From the NCBI RefSeq assembly GCF_039535785.1, contig NZ_BAAAXV010000001.1:310001-374000 (forward strand): a DNA stretch of 64,000 nt, written 5' to 3'. The notes below the pieces were generated by a model. It was not told where the DNA came from. It saw only the letters and a list, made by a program, of their open reading frames with translations, and did no database searches. This stretch comes from Nonomuraea helvata (lineage in GTDB: Bacteria > Actinomycetota > Actinomycetes > Streptosporangiales > Streptosporangiaceae). Position 1 is the first letter of the stretch. Each line of letters begins with the position of its first letter. The translations under genes and the position numbers were made by a program. This document shows positions 1 to 8,779 of this stretch, piece after piece.

Positions 1-2191
1 CCAGGAAGGTCACGCGGGCGCTCGCCCCGGGCTCCAGCCGGACCCTGGCGAACCCGGCCAGCTGCCGGACCGGCCGGGTGACCTGGGCGAGGACGTCGTG
101 CAGGTAGAGCTGGACGACCTCCTCGCCGGCCCGCCCGCCGGTGTTGCGCACGCGGACCGACACGGCGAACTCGCCGTCCGTGGGCACCTCTGCGGCGTCG
201 ACGCGCAGGTCGCCGACCTCGAAGGTGGTGTAGGAGGCGCCGTACCCGAACGGGAACAGCGGGGTCGGGTCGAGGTTGCTGATGCCCTGGCTGTTGGTGC
301 CCAGCGGCGGCTGCAGGTAGGTGCCCGGCTGCCCGCCGTGCCCGCGCGGGATCTGCACCGGCAGCCTGCCCGAGGGCTGGACCCGCCCGGACAGCACGCC
401 GGCGATGGCCGCGCCGCCCTCCTCTCCCGGCATGAACGCCTGGACGAGCGCGGCGGCGCCGGCGTGGGCCGCGCCCAGCGCGTACGGGCGGCCGGAGACC
501 ACGACCACGACGACCGGCGTGCCCGTGGCGGCGAGCTCGGCCAGCAGGTCCTCCTGGACGCCGGGCAGCCGCAGGTCGTCGGCGTCGCAGCCCTCCCCCG
601 ACGTCCCGTGGCCGAACAGCCCGGCGAGGTCGCCCACGGCCACCACGCACAGGTCCGCCTCGCGTGCTGCGGCGGCCGCGGCCGCGAAGCCGGAGCGGTC
701 CTCGCCCTGCACGTCACAGCCCCGCTCGTGGACGAGCTCGGTGTCCGGCAGCTCGGCCCGCAGCGCGTCGAGCAGGCTGGGCGCCTCGACGCCGAGCCCG
801 AGCCCGGGGTGTCGGGGCAGCACGTGGTTGGGGAAGGCGTAGCAGCCCATGAAGGTACGCGGGTCGTCGGCGCACGGCCCGACGACCGCCACCCGCCGCA
901 GCCCCGGCCGCAGCGGCAGCGCGGTCCCGGCGTCCAGCAGCACGATCGACCGCTCGGCCAGCTCGCGCGCCAGCGCCCGGTTGCCCGGCGAGTCGAGGTC
1001 CACGGCGGCGGCCGCCGACACGGACTTCTCGGGCGTCCAGTCCGGGTCGAGCAGCCCCAGCTGGACCTTCTGGGTGAGCAGGCGGCGCACCGCCCGGTCG
1101 ATCAGCGACTCGGGGAGCTCGCCGCCGCGCACCCGCTCGACCAGGTGCTGCCCGAAGCCGAGGGTGTCCGGCAGCTCGACGTCGATCCCGGCGGCCAGCG
1201 CCTGCGCGCCCGCCTCGAGGGTGTCGGCGGCGACGTGGTGCATGGTCGCGAGGAACGGGACGGCCCAGTAGTCCGACACGACCGTCCCGGTGAAGCCCCA
1301 CTCCTCGCGCAGCACCTCGGTCAGCAGCCAGGGGTCCGCCCCGGCGGGCACGCCGTCCACGTCGGAGTAGGAGTTCATCACCGAGCGCGCCCCGCCGAGC
1401 GCGATCGCCGTCTCGAACGTCGGCAGGATCATGTCCATCAGCTCGCGCCGCCCCATGGGGACCGGCCCGTGGTTGCGCGCGGCCCGCGAGGCCGAGTATC
1501 CGGCGAAGTGCTTGAGCGTGGCGATGATGCCGGCGCTCTCCAGTCCGCGCACGTAGGCGGCGCCGAGCATCGAGACGAGGTACGGGTCCTCACCCATCGT
1601 CTCCTCGACCCGGCCCCACCGGTAGTCGCGTACCACGTCCAGGACCGGTGACAGGCCCTGGTGGACGCCCACGGCGGCCATGTCGCGCCCGATCGCGGCC
1701 GACATCCGTTCCACCAGCTCAGGATCGAACGTCGCGCCCCACGCGATGGCCGCGGGATAGACGGTCGCCCCGTACGTGGTGAACCCGGTCAGGCACTCCT
1801 CGTGGACGATGGCCGGGATCCCGAACCTGGACCGCCCGACCACCTCCCGCTGCAGCCTGACCACCTCGGCGGCGCCCTCCTGCGGAGTCACGGGAGCGCT
1901 GCCGTGCACCCGGGTCAGATGCCCGAGCCCGTGCCTGATCGCCTCGTCGAAGGGGACCGTGCCCGAGGCCGCGAACACGTCCTGCATCGGCGCCACGTTC
2001 ACCGTCTCGGCGTCCTCGATCGGCTCGTGCTGCATGTCGTTGCCGATCCACCGGCTGCCGAGCTGGCCGACCTTCTCCTCCAGGGTCATCTCCGCGAGGA
2101 GCGCGTCGACCCTGTCGGACACGGGGAGTGCCGGGTCCTGCCACGGATGAAGCACACCGTCCACCGCGGGCGTCCGATCCAGAGCCGTCAT
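1..2191 (-). CDS. Glycoside hydrolase family 3 enzyme (beta-glucosidase/beta-xylosidase type), 3' end cut by window edge
   Basis: At least 730 codons are present and the C-terminus runs off the left edge. The protein starts MTALDRTPAVDG, with a GAAGGAG ribosome-binding site about 12 nt before the ATG. The N-terminal GH3 barrel carries the KHFAGY and SDYWAV motifs; Asp307 in SDY is the expected catalytic nucleophile. The C-terminal alpha/beta sandwich (GEEGGAAIAGVLSG) is followed by a fibronectin-III-like domain at the cut end (VRVRNTGGRAGEEVVQLY). No signal peptide is visible, so it is probably cytoplasmic and hydrolyses oligosaccharides imported by the divergent ABC transporter. In the known Streptomyces bxl cluster a GH3 beta-xylosidase sits beside the same kind of ABC genes, so a xylo-oligosaccharide substrate is plausible. 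A beta-glucosidase is equally possible from sequence alone. Confidence 0.93.
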   Translation of the reverse strand, partial: MTALDRTPAVDGVLHPWQDPALPVSDRVDALLAEMTLEEKVGQLGSRWIGNDMQHEPIEDAETVNVAPMQDVFAASGTVPFDEAIRHGLGHLTRVHGSAPVTPQEGAAEVVRLQREVVGRSRFGIPAIVHEECLTGFTTYGATVYPAAIAWGATFDPELVERMSAAIGRDMAAVGVHQGLSPVLDVVRDYRWGRVEETMGEDPYLVSMLGAAYVRGLESAGIIATLKHFAGYSASRAARNHGPVPMGRRELMDMILPTFETAIALGGARSVMNSYSDVDGVPAGADPWLLTEVLREEWGFTGTVVSDYWAVPFLATMHHVAADTLEAGAQALAAGIDVELPDTLGFGQHLVERVRGGELPESLIDRAVRRLLTQKVQLGLLDPDWTPEKSVSAAAAVDLDSPGNRALARELAERSIVLLDAGTALPLRPGLRRVAVVGPCADDPRTFMGCYAFPNHVLPRHPGLGLGVEAPSLLDALRAELPDTELVHERGCDVQGEDRSGFAAAAAAAREADLCVVAVGDLAGLFGHGTSGEGCDADDLRLPGVQEDLLAELAATGTPVVVVVVSGRPYALGAAHAGAAALVQAFMPGEEGGAAIAGVLSGRVQPSGRLPVQIPRGHGGQPGTYLQPPLGTNSQGISNLDPTPLFPFGYGASYTTFEVGDLRVDAAEVPTDGEFAVSVRVRNTGGRAGEEVVQLYLHDVLAQVTRPVRQLAGFARVRLEPGASARVTFL

Positions 2192-2229
2192 CTGCTGCTC
2201 TCCTTCAAGGCGATGTCCACCGTGAGTTT

Positions 2230-2243
2230 TCGAAATGTTTCGA
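2230..2243. promoter_or_regulatory. Putative LacI-type operator (TCGAAA-TG-TTTCGA) upstream of the GH3 gene
   Basis: A perfect 6-bp inverted repeat, TCGAAA and TTTCGA separated by TG, lies 39 bp upstream of the GH3 start. It shares AAATGTTTCGA with the second site at 2416-2434, which suggests one repressor controls both divergent units. CGAA/TTCG palindromes are known as BxlR sites for xylo-oligosaccharide genes in streptomycetes (from memory). No regulator gene is adjacent. Confidence 0.55.
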
Positions 2244-2370
2244 GGTCGTGAACGTTCCGCGACCGACCTGTGAGCAGGACCTCCTCGGCGCCAGACCACC
2301 AGTTGAACGCCGCGCCTGAGTACTTTACACACGCCCTGGCCGGATGGGCAGGTTCGCAGGCACGACGGTC

Positions 2371-2399
2371 TTGACAGGCACATAGCCGAAACCTAGATT
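2371..2399 (+). promoter_or_regulatory. Housekeeping-type promoter of the sugar ABC operon (TTGACA-N17-TAGATT)
   Basis: A consensus -35 TTGACA at 2371-2376 and a -10 TAGATT at 2394-2399 are separated by exactly 17 bp. The expected transcription start near 2406 leaves a leader of about 140 nt before the GTG start at 2547. The palindrome at 2416-2434 lies just downstream of the start point, as expected for repression by blocking. Confidence 0.65.
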
Positions 2400-2415
2400 G
2401 ACGGACCACGCGGTA

Positions 2416-2434
2416 TGTCGCAAATGTTTCGACA
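2416..2434. promoter_or_regulatory. Putative LacI-type operator just downstream of the ABC promoter
   Basis: TGTCG-CAAATGTTT-CGACA is an imperfect 19-bp palindrome with perfect 5-bp outer arms. The AAATGTTTCGA part matches the site at 2230-2243. It lies about +10 to +28 relative to the predicted transcription start. Confidence 0.55.
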
Positions 2435-2546
2435 GGCTAACTCAACAGAAGCGAAATAGGGGCCGGCTCCACGGCCCCCGCCACCACACCTCACGATCAA
2501 CGAGCCGCGCGGCCCATCCCCCCGGCGTTCAGTTACGGAGATCAGC

Positions 2547-3911
2547 GTGGAGACCAGGACATCCTCTCGCCGTACCTTCCTCACCCTCTCCATGGGCGTT
2601 CCCCTGGGAGCCGCCCTGGCCGCCTGCGGCAGCTCCGGGCCCACCCAAGCGGGCGCGGGTGGCGGCGGCGGCAGCACCAGCGGCGGTGGCGGCGGTGGGG
2701 GCAAGGCCACCTACTGGTACCTCACCGGCCAGCCGAACGAGGGCGTGCGCACCCGTGCGGTGGAGCGCTTCAACAAGGCCAACCCGAGCAGCCAGCTGGC
2801 GACGACGACCTTCCAGAACGACGCGTTCAAGACGAAGATCAAGACCGCGATCGGCGCGGGCGAGGCCCCCACCATCATCTGGGGCTGGGGCGGCGGCGGC
2901 CTGCGCAGCTACGTGCAGGCGGGCCAGGTCGACGACCTCACCTCCTGGTTCGACCAGAACGCGGCCTACAAGGACCGGCTCTTCCCGTCCTCCCTCGGCG
3001 CGGCCACGGTCGACGACAAGATCTACGCGGTGCCGGTCGAGTGCGTGACGCCGATCGTCCTCTACTACAACAAGAAGGTCTTCGAGAAGGTCGGCGCGCA
3101 GCCCCCGCAGGAGTGGGGCGACATCATGGACCTGGTCAAGAAGTTCAACGCCGCGGGCGTCGCGCCGTTCTCCCTCGGCGGGCAGTCGCGCTGGACGAAC
3201 ATGATGTGGCTGGAGTTCCTCTTCGACCGCATCGGCGGCCCCGAGGTGTTCAAGGCCATCTACGACGGCGAGAAGAACGCCTGGAACAACCCGGCCGCCA
3301 TCGAGGGCCTGACCAAGATGCAGGAGCTCATCAAGGCCAACGGCTTCGTCAAGGGCTTCTCGTCCATCACCGCCGACTCCAACGCCGACCAGGCGCTGCT
3401 CTACACCGGCAAGGCCGCGATGATGCTGCACGGCGGCTGGACGTACGGGTCGATGAAGACCGACGGCGGCGACTTCGTCACCGGCGGCAGCCTCGGCTAC
3501 ATGAACTTCCCGGCCGTCCAGGGCGGCAAGGGCGACCCCAGCGACACCGTGGGCAACCCGGCCCAGTACATGTCGATCTCCTCCAAGGCGACGCCGGAGG
3601 CGAAGGAGATCGCCAAGAAGTTCTTCCTCACCGAGATGAACTCCGACGCCCAGTCCAAGGACTGGGTCGGCACCACCCAGGTGCCGATCGTCAAGGGCGT
3701 GGACGCGCAGTTCGGCTCCGGCGCGGACGCGCCGTGGCAGAAGTTCGTCTACGACACCGCCGCCAACGCCAAGTCCTTCCAGCAGTCCTGGGACCAGGCG
3801 CTCAGCCCGACCGCGTCCGAGGTCCTGCTGGACAACATCGCCAAGCTGTTCCAGCTGTCGATCTCGCCGCAGCAGTTCGCCACGAACCTCAACGAGGTCA
3901 TCGGCAAGTGA
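2547..3911 (+). CDS. Sugar ABC transporter substrate-binding lipoprotein
   Basis: 454 residues, GTG start with ACGGAG 6 nt upstream. The N-terminus has a Tat-like SRRTFL stretch and a lipobox (LAAC) giving a lipid-anchored Cys at about residue 27. A Gly/Ser-rich linker follows and then a family 1 extracellular solute-binding fold (TYWYLTGQPNEGV, YYNKKVFEKVG, NNPAAIEGLTKMQELI). It should capture an oligosaccharide at the outer membrane face and deliver it to the two permeases encoded next. The stop codon overlaps the first permease start. No ATPase gene is present, as usual for actinobacterial CUT1 systems that share an MsiK-type ATPase. Ligand inferred only from the neighbouring GH3 gene. Confidence 0.93.
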   Translation: METRTSSRRTFLTLSMGVPLGAALAACGSSGPTQAGAGGGGGSTSGGGGGGGKATYWYLTGQPNEGVRTRAVERFNKANPSSQLATTTFQNDAFKTKIKTAIGAGEAPTIIWGWGGGGLRSYVQAGQVDDLTSWFDQNAAYKDRLFPSSLGAATVDDKIYAVPVECVTPIVLYYNKKVFEKVGAQPPQEWGDIMDLVKKFNAAGVAPFSLGGQSRWTNMMWLEFLFDRIGGPEVFKAIYDGEKNAWNNPAAIEGLTKMQELIKANGFVKGFSSITADSNADQALLYTGKAAMMLHGGWTYGSMKTDGGDFVTGGSLGYMNFPAVQGGKGDPSDTVGNPAQYMSISSKATPEAKEIAKKFFLTEMNSDAQSKDWVGTTQVPIVKGVDAQFGSGADAPWQKFVYDTAANAKSFQQSWDQALSPTASEVLLDNIAKLFQLSISPQQFATNLNEVIGK

Positions 3912-4834
3912 CCGTCCCCCCTGTCCCCGCCAGGGGGAATGCGTCCCTGACCGCCGCGCCGGGCGGCCAGGGACGCGGCCTGGCCTGGCTGGCCGTGCCG
4001 GCCCTGCTGTTGTTCGTCGCGTTCGCCGTGATCCCGCTCATCGGGGTCTTCGTGCTCAGCTTCACCTCCTGGGACGGGCTCGGCGAGATCCGCCCGGCCG
4101 GCTTCGACAGCTGGCGGGCCGTTCTCAGCGATCCCGGCCTCCCGCACGCGCTGTGGGTGACGTTCCTGGTCATCGCCCTGTCGTGGGCGGTGCAGACGCC
4201 GGCGAGCATCCTGCTCGGCACGTTCCTGGCCGGCTTCCAGCGCTACCGCGCGGTGCTCTCGGTGGTGTACTTCATCCCGCTGCTGCTCAGCTCGGCCGCC
4301 ATCGCGATCACGTACAAGGCGCTGCTCGACCCGAACTTCGGGCTCGGCGCCGGGCTGGGGATCCCGATCCTCGTGCAGGACTGGCTCGGCGAACCGGTCC
4401 TCGCCTTCAGCGTCGTGATCTTCGTGGTGTCGTGGCAGTTCATCCCGTTCCACTCGCTGATCTACCAGGGCGGCGTACGCCAGATCCCGCGCTCGATGTA
4501 CGAGGCCGCCGAGATCGACGGCGCCGGCCGGGTGCGCATGTTCTTCAGCATCACCCTGCCCCAGCTCAAGTACACGATCATCACGTCCTCGACCCTGATG
4601 GTCGTGGGCTCGCTGGTCTTCTTCGACCTGATCTTCGTACTCACCGCGGGCGGCCCCGGCGACGCCACGCGGGTGCTCGCGCTGGAGATGTACAAGAGGG
4701 GCTTCCAGGCCAACCTGATGGGCCCGGCGAGCGCGATCGCCGTCATCCTCGTCCTGGTGGGCCTGGTGCTGGCACTGCTGCTGCGCCGGCTCGGCGGCCG
4801 GAACTCGAGCCACAGCCAGCTGGAAGGGGCCTGA
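3908..4834 (+). CDS. Sugar ABC transporter permease (MalF/UgpA type)
   Basis: 308 residues from a GTG that overlaps the preceding TGA by 3 nt (GTGA), so translation is coupled. The reading frame is open further upstream, but that part is antisense to nothing and lies inside the binding-protein gene. Six hydrophobic segments are visible, starting with LAWLAVPALLLFVAFAVIPL. The cytoplasmic EAA loop reads EAAEIDGAGRVRMFFSITLPQL, which contacts the ATPase. It is one half of the membrane channel with the next gene. This is a typical CUT1 family length. Confidence 0.93.
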   Translation: MTVPPVPARGNASLTAAPGGQGRGLAWLAVPALLLFVAFAVIPLIGVFVLSFTSWDGLGEIRPAGFDSWRAVLSDPGLPHALWVTFLVIALSWAVQTPASILLGTFLAGFQRYRAVLSVVYFIPLLLSSAAIAITYKALLDPNFGLGAGLGIPILVQDWLGEPVLAFSVVIFVVSWQFIPFHSLIYQGGVRQIPRSMYEAAEIDGAGRVRMFFSITLPQLKYTIITSSTLMVVGSLVFFDLIFVLTAGGPGDATRVLALEMYKRGFQANLMGPASAIAVILVLVGLVLALLLRRLGGRNSSHSQLEGA

Positions 4835-4835
4835 C

Positions 4836-5726
4836 ATGGCGACGACCCTCGCGAAGGACTCCTCGCAGGCCGCGGCGAAGCACGACACCGCCCACCCCAA
4901 AGGGGTGACGCGCCGCCCCAACTGGCTGGGCGGCGCGATCGCCTGGCTCTGGCTGGCGGTCGTGGTCGTGCCGATCTACTGGATCGTCATCACCAGCTTC
5001 AAGTCGCAGAGCAACTACTACGCCGAGAACCCTCTCGTGCCGCCGTCCGAGCCCACGCTGGCCAACTACCAGATGGTCATCGAGTCGGACTTCATCCGGT
5101 ACTTCATCAACAGCGTCGTCGTCACGGTCGGCGCGGTCGTGCCCGCCGTGGCGGTGTCGTTCATGGCGGCGTACGCGATCGTCCGCAGCGGCAGGGGGCG
5201 GTTCCTGCGCTGGACGAACTCGACGTTCCTCATGGGCCTGGCCATCCCGCACCAGGCCACGGTCATCCCGATCTATCTGATCATCATCAAGCTCCACCTC
5301 TACGACACGCTGCTGGCGCTGATCCTGCCGTCGATCGCGTTCGCGATCCCGCTGTCGGTGCTGATCCTGGCGAACTTCATCAGGGACGTGCCGAAGGAGC
5401 TGTTCGAGTCGATGCGGCTGGACGGCGCGACCGAGATGGGCACGCTCTGGAACCTGGCGCTGCCGCTGACCAGACCGGCCGTGGTGACGGTGACCATCTA
5501 CAACGCGCTGACGATCTGGAACGGCTTCCTGCTGCCGCTGATCCTCACGCAGAGCCCCGAGCAGCGCACGCTGCCGCTGGCCCTCTGGACGTTCCAGGGC
5601 CAGTACAGCATCAACGTGCCCGCGGTGCTCGCCTCCGTCGTCCTCACCTCGCTGCCCATCCTGATCCTGTACGTGGTGGGCCGCCGCCAGCTGCTGGCCG
5701 GCCTGACCGCCGGGTTCGGCAAGTGA
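4836..5726 (+). CDS. Sugar ABC transporter permease (MalG/UgpE type)
   Basis: 296 residues, ATG one base after the previous TGA. Six membrane segments are visible, starting with GGAIAWLWLAVVVVPIYWIV, and the EAA-like loop reads ESMRLDGATEMGTLWNLALPL. Second half of the sugar channel and last gene of the three-gene uptake operon. A hairpin terminator follows at 5749-5771. Confidence 0.93.
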   Translation: MATTLAKDSSQAAAKHDTAHPKGVTRRPNWLGGAIAWLWLAVVVVPIYWIVITSFKSQSNYYAENPLVPPSEPTLANYQMVIESDFIRYFINSVVVTVGAVVPAVAVSFMAAYAIVRSGRGRFLRWTNSTFLMGLAIPHQATVIPIYLIIIKLHLYDTLLALILPSIAFAIPLSVLILANFIRDVPKELFESMRLDGATEMGTLWNLALPLTRPAVVTVTIYNALTIWNGFLLPLILTQSPEQRTLPLALWTFQGQYSINVPAVLASVVLTSLPILILYVVGRRQLLAGLTAGFGK

Positions 5727-5748
5727 CGGCCGCCTGAGACGCCGGGCC

Positions 5749-5771
5749 GCCCGGGGGAATCCCCCTCGGGC
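5749..5771. terminator. Hairpin terminator between convergent permease and LysR genes
   Basis: GCCCGGGGG, an AAT loop and CCCCCTCGGGC form a nearly perfect 9-bp stem with one bulged base. It sits in the 61-bp gap between convergent stop codons, so it may serve both directions. No long T tract follows, which is common in this kind of genome. Confidence 0.6.
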
Positions 5772-5787
5772 AGCCTTTCGCGGCGTT

Positions 5788-6732
5788 TCAGATGGCCGCC
5801 TTCTGGGGTGTCTCCGTTCCCGCCTGAGCGGTTGCCGCGACCGAAACGGCTGCGCGTACGAAAGCGGCGACCGCGGCCGAGCGCATGTCCTGTGGCCAGG
5901 CGACGGCCAGGGTGGCCGGCTCGAGGTCGCCGACCGGCCGATAGGCGATCTCGGGCCACGCGTAGCGGCGCGTCACCCAGGCGGGGAGAAGGCAGACGAT
6001 CTCGCCCAGCTCGATCAGCCTGAAGACCTGCGTCAGGTCCGCGGCCACCTGCCCGCTGCCGGCGACGAGCCCGCGGTGCGCCGTCCGCGGCGGCTCCCCC
6101 GTGCTGTCGAACGCGGCGGCGGACAGGCCCTGGTCGGCGGGCATTCCGTCGGGAAGTCTCCGGCCGGCCAGGTCGGCCAGCCGCAGGCATGACCGGGCGG
6201 CCAGCGGATCGGTCGCCGCCAGGGCGGCCAGGCGGGGCTCGGTGAGCAGCGGCTCGACGTCCAGGCCGCGCTCGTCGAAGGGGCTGACCAGCAGCCCGAC
6301 GTCGGCTCGCCCGTCACGCAGCGCCTGCGCCTGCTCGCCCCGTCCGCCCAGCACCAGCTCCACCGCGATCGCCGCTTCCTCGTGCTGGTAGGCGGGGAGG
6401 ATCTGCGGCAGCAGCCCGCCGTCGTTGTCCGCTTTGAGGGCGAGCCGCAGCCGCGGCGTGCCCTGGCCGGCGTGCCGGGCCCGCCGGCCGGCCGCGGAGA
6501 CCGCGTCGAGCGCGGTCCGTGCATCCCGCAGGAAGCTTTCCCCCGCCGCCGTGAGCGTGACGTGACGCGTGGTGCGCTCGAACAACCGCACGCCCAGGTG
6601 GCGTTCCAGCTCGCGGATGGCGCGGGAGAGCGGGGGCTGCGCCATGCCCAGGCGCTCGGCGGCGCCGCCGAAGTGGAGCTCCTCCGCGACCGCGACGAAG
6701 TACCGGAGCTGTCGAACCTCCAGGTCATTCAT
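5788..6732 (-). CDS. LysR-family transcriptional regulator
   Basis: 314 residues, ATG start. The N-terminal winged helix-turn-helix covers residues 1-60 (VRQLRYFVAVAEELHFGGAAERLGMAQPPLSRAIRELE). The remainder is the periplasmic-binding-protein-like effector domain. It is divergent from an NmrA-type NAD(P)-binding protein with a 70-bp shared upstream region, the classic LysR arrangement in which the regulator controls its neighbour and itself. A T-N11-A box overlaps its start codon (6731-6745). Effector unknown. Confidence 0.93.
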   Translation of the reverse strand: MNDLEVRQLRYFVAVAEELHFGGAAERLGMAQPPLSRAIRELERHLGVRLFERTTRHVTLTAAGESFLRDARTALDAVSAAGRRARHAGQGTPRLRLALKADNDGGLLPQILPAYQHEEAAIAVELVLGGRGEQAQALRDGRADVGLLVSPFDERGLDVEPLLTEPRLAALAATDPLAARSCLRLADLAGRRLPDGMPADQGLSAAAFDSTGEPPRTAHRGLVAGSGQVAADLTQVFRLIELGEIVCLLPAWVTRRYAWPEIAYRPVGDLEPATLAVAWPQDMRSAAVAAFVRAAVSVAATAQAGTETPQKAAI

Positions 6733-6745
6733 ACTTGCAGGGTAT
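6731..6745. promoter_or_regulatory. Candidate LysR box (ATAC-N7-GTAT, T-N11-A)
   Basis: ATAC and GTAT form a perfect 4-bp inverted repeat with 7 bp between, meeting the T-N11-A consensus. It overlaps the first two bases of the lysR start codon, a position suited to autorepression and to activation of the divergent gene at 6803. Confidence 0.45.
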
Positions 6746-6802
6746 CAATGGCGATCGGATCGGTCCTTCAGGTGCGCCGCCGGAGCCGCTTGACTGAGCC
6801 AC

Positions 6803-7687
6803 ATGATCGTCATCACCACTCCCACCGGCCAGATCGGCCGGCAGGTCATCGACAACCTCCTGGACAGCGCCGCGGCGATCCGCGTGATCGCGCGCGATCC
6901 CGCCCGCCTGGCCCCGCGCGTACGCGAACGGGTCGAGGTCGTACCGGGATCGCACAACGACCCCGGCGTCCTCACCGAGGCATTCGCCGGCGCCGACTCC
7001 GTCTTCTGGGTCCTGCCCCCCGATCCCAGAGCCGCGAGCGTCGAGGGCCACTGCCTGAGCTTCACCCAGCCGCTGTGCGAGGCCCTTGTGAGTCAGGGCG
7101 TCCGGCGCGTCGTCGGCGTCTCGACCCTGGGCCGCGGGGTGGCCGAGAACGCCGGGCAGATCTCCGCGGCGCTGGCCATGGACGAGCTGATCGAGAAGAC
7201 CGGCGTGAGCTACCGGGCCTTGGAGATGCCGGGCTTCATGGAGAACATGCTCCGGCAGATCGAGCCGATCAGGAGCCAGGGCACGTTCTTCCTGCCGATG
7301 TCCGGGGATCGCAAGCTCCCGTCCTGCGCCACCCGCGACATCGCGGCCGTCGCGGCCGAGCTGCTGCTCGACGACTCCTGGAGCGGGCAGGAAGGCGTCC
7401 CGGTCCTCGGACCCGCGGACCTGTCCGCCCACGACATGGCGCAGATCATGTCGGAGGTGCTGGAGAGACCGGTCCGTTTCCAGCAGGCCCCCGGCGACGC
7501 CTACAAGGCCACCCTCATGCGGCACGGGATGAGCGAGGCCTGGGCCCAGGGCATGATCGACATGACCGCCGCGATCGATCGGGGCATCTACAACGCGCAG
7601 CCACGCACCCCGCGCTCCACCACGCCCACCAGCTTCCGCCAATGGTGTGAGGACGTACTCAAGCCGGCGTTCTCACAGTCACCGTGA
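6803..7687 (+). CDS. NmrA-type NAD(P)-binding protein (atypical SDR)
   Basis: 294 residues. The N-terminal Rossmann motif TPTGQIGRQV fits the GxxGxxG nucleotide-binding pattern of the NmrA/NAD(P)H-quinone oxidoreductase-like branch. The rest follows that fold (VEVVPGSHNDPGVLTEAFAGADSVFWVLPP, VSTLGRGVAENAG). The classical SDR Tyr-x3-Lys pair is not evident, so it may be a sensor or an unusual reductase. Probably regulated by the divergent LysR protein. Substrate cannot be told from sequence. Confidence 0.88.
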   Translation: MIVITTPTGQIGRQVIDNLLDSAAAIRVIARDPARLAPRVRERVEVVPGSHNDPGVLTEAFAGADSVFWVLPPDPRAASVEGHCLSFTQPLCEALVSQGVRRVVGVSTLGRGVAENAGQISAALAMDELIEKTGVSYRALEMPGFMENMLRQIEPIRSQGTFFLPMSGDRKLPSCATRDIAAVAAELLLDDSWSGQEGVPVLGPADLSAHDMAQIMSEVLERPVRFQQAPGDAYKATLMRHGMSEAWAQGMIDMTAAIDRGIYNAQPRTPRSTTPTSFRQWCEDVLKPAFSQSP

Positions 7688-7699
7688 CGGTCCCGCCCT

Positions 7700-8059
7700 T
7701 CACAGGGAGGCCAGCCACCGCCAGCGCGGCAGCTCCAGGACCAGGGTGAGCAGCGCCAGTACGGACACCAGCGCGGCGGCGAACACGTGCCACGCGGCCC
7801 ACGCCGCCGCCACCGCGGCCACGAGCTGCACGAGAACCAGCAGGATCGTCACCGGGCCCGGCACCGCGACGATCACGTTCCGCTTGTCGCCCGGAGTGGA
7901 CAGCAGCGTCGGCAGCCCGATCAGCACCACGACCGACAGCACGGCCAGCAGCACGGAGTGCGGGGCGAGCGCCCAGGGGGTCGCGATCCAGGCGATCAGT
8001 TCGGTGGCGAACCGGAACGCGGACGCGACACGGTCGTCCGGGCGTGGGGCGGAGGACAT
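7700..8059 (-). CDS. Small four-helix membrane protein (YrdB/DUF2568-like)
   Basis: 119 residues from ATG at 8059 (MSSAPRPDD). The frame stays open to 8452, but the upstream part has poor third-position GC and protein-unlike composition, so the internal ATG is preferred. About four hydrophobic helices are visible (FATELIAWIATPWAL, VLLAVLSVVVLIGLPTLL, VTILLVLVQLVAAVAAAWAAWHVF, ALVSVLALLTLVL). Layout and the ELIAW/PGPV motifs resemble YrdB/DUF2568 proteins of unknown function; family assignment is tentative. Convergent with the NmrA gene. Confidence 0.7.
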   Translation of the reverse strand: MSSAPRPDDRVASAFRFATELIAWIATPWALAPHSVLLAVLSVVVLIGLPTLLSTPGDKRNVIVAVPGPVTILLVLVQLVAAVAAAWAAWHVFAAALVSVLALLTLVLELPRWRWLASL

Positions 8060-8477
8060 GCGCGTAATGTACCGCTCCCGCCCAACGCGTCCCTCCGCGG
8101 AACATAACTTGCGCGGATTCTGGCTAGGCATCCTGCCAGCGCCCCCAGGAATCGGATCGACGGCACCATAGTCCTCCATCGAGCAGAGGGTTCGCAGCTG
8201 CTGGTGTTTGAGTGTGTATGAAGCTGCGTGATGTGGCCCTGGTGACGTCATCGCCAGAGCGCAGATTCGACGGCGTGTGTGCGCAGGGGTAGTCCTTGTC
8301 CCGCATACCGCTGTCGTGCCCGGGGCGCTCTGCTTGGATGCCGGCCCAACCTGTGGGGCTACATTGCGCAATGCATATTCGCCGACACTTATCTCGCACA
8401 CGTTCAACCCAACACAGTTAACTCTTGGTATCGTTACGATCACACAAGGCAAAGGCCGGGAGGGGGCAAGCGTACTC
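8060..8477. other. Intergenic stretch with no supported gene
   Basis: All six frames are interrupted or have irregular third-position composition. GC is lower than in the flanks. No tRNA-like cloverleaf, strong promoter or convincing protein was found. Confidence 0.5.
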
Positions 8478-8755
8478 TTGTGCCCCCTTCACGCCCCGCT
8501 CGACATCACCGGCAAGGACCCGAGCTTCGCCCACCGCTACCGCGGCGGCTGTCGGCGTGGATGCCGGTGGGCATCCTGGCGATCCTCGCCGTGACTGCCC
8601 TGCACGGCACCTTCGCCGCCGACCCGCAGGCGACGCTGTACGCGCTCCTCGCCGGCTCCGTCACCGCGGGCGTCCACCTCGCCTTCGGCCGCCGCACAAT
8701 TCTGAGTGTCGGGATCGGCACCGCCGTCTACGTCGTCCTCGTCAACGCCTTCTGA
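8478..8755 (+). pseudogene. Small two-helix membrane protein with an apparent frameshift
   Basis: Two frames look coding in succession. From a possible TTG start at 8478 the frame reads LDITGKDPSFAHRYRGG with nearly 100% G/C third positions up to about 8545. From about 8545 the frame two bases over becomes coding (RLSAWMPVGILAILAVTALHG, then TLYALLAGSVTAGVHLAF and TILSVGIGTAVYVVLVNAF). Joining HRYR to RLSAW would give a natural protein of about 90 residues with two or three membrane helices. So the sequence has gained two bases or lost one near 8540-8548, by real mutation or sequencing error. An intact alternative from GTG at 8480 exists, but its first 28 codons have non-coding codon use. Confidence 0.5.
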
Positions 8756-8779
8756 CGTCCATACGCGCCCGCGGGGTCA

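Noticed and set aside
8124..8452. Minus-strand N-terminal extension of the small YrdB-like protein
   Set aside because: Third-position GC is irregular and the sequence is Cys/Thr/His-rich without membrane character; the internal ATG at 8059 starts the hydrophobic protein.
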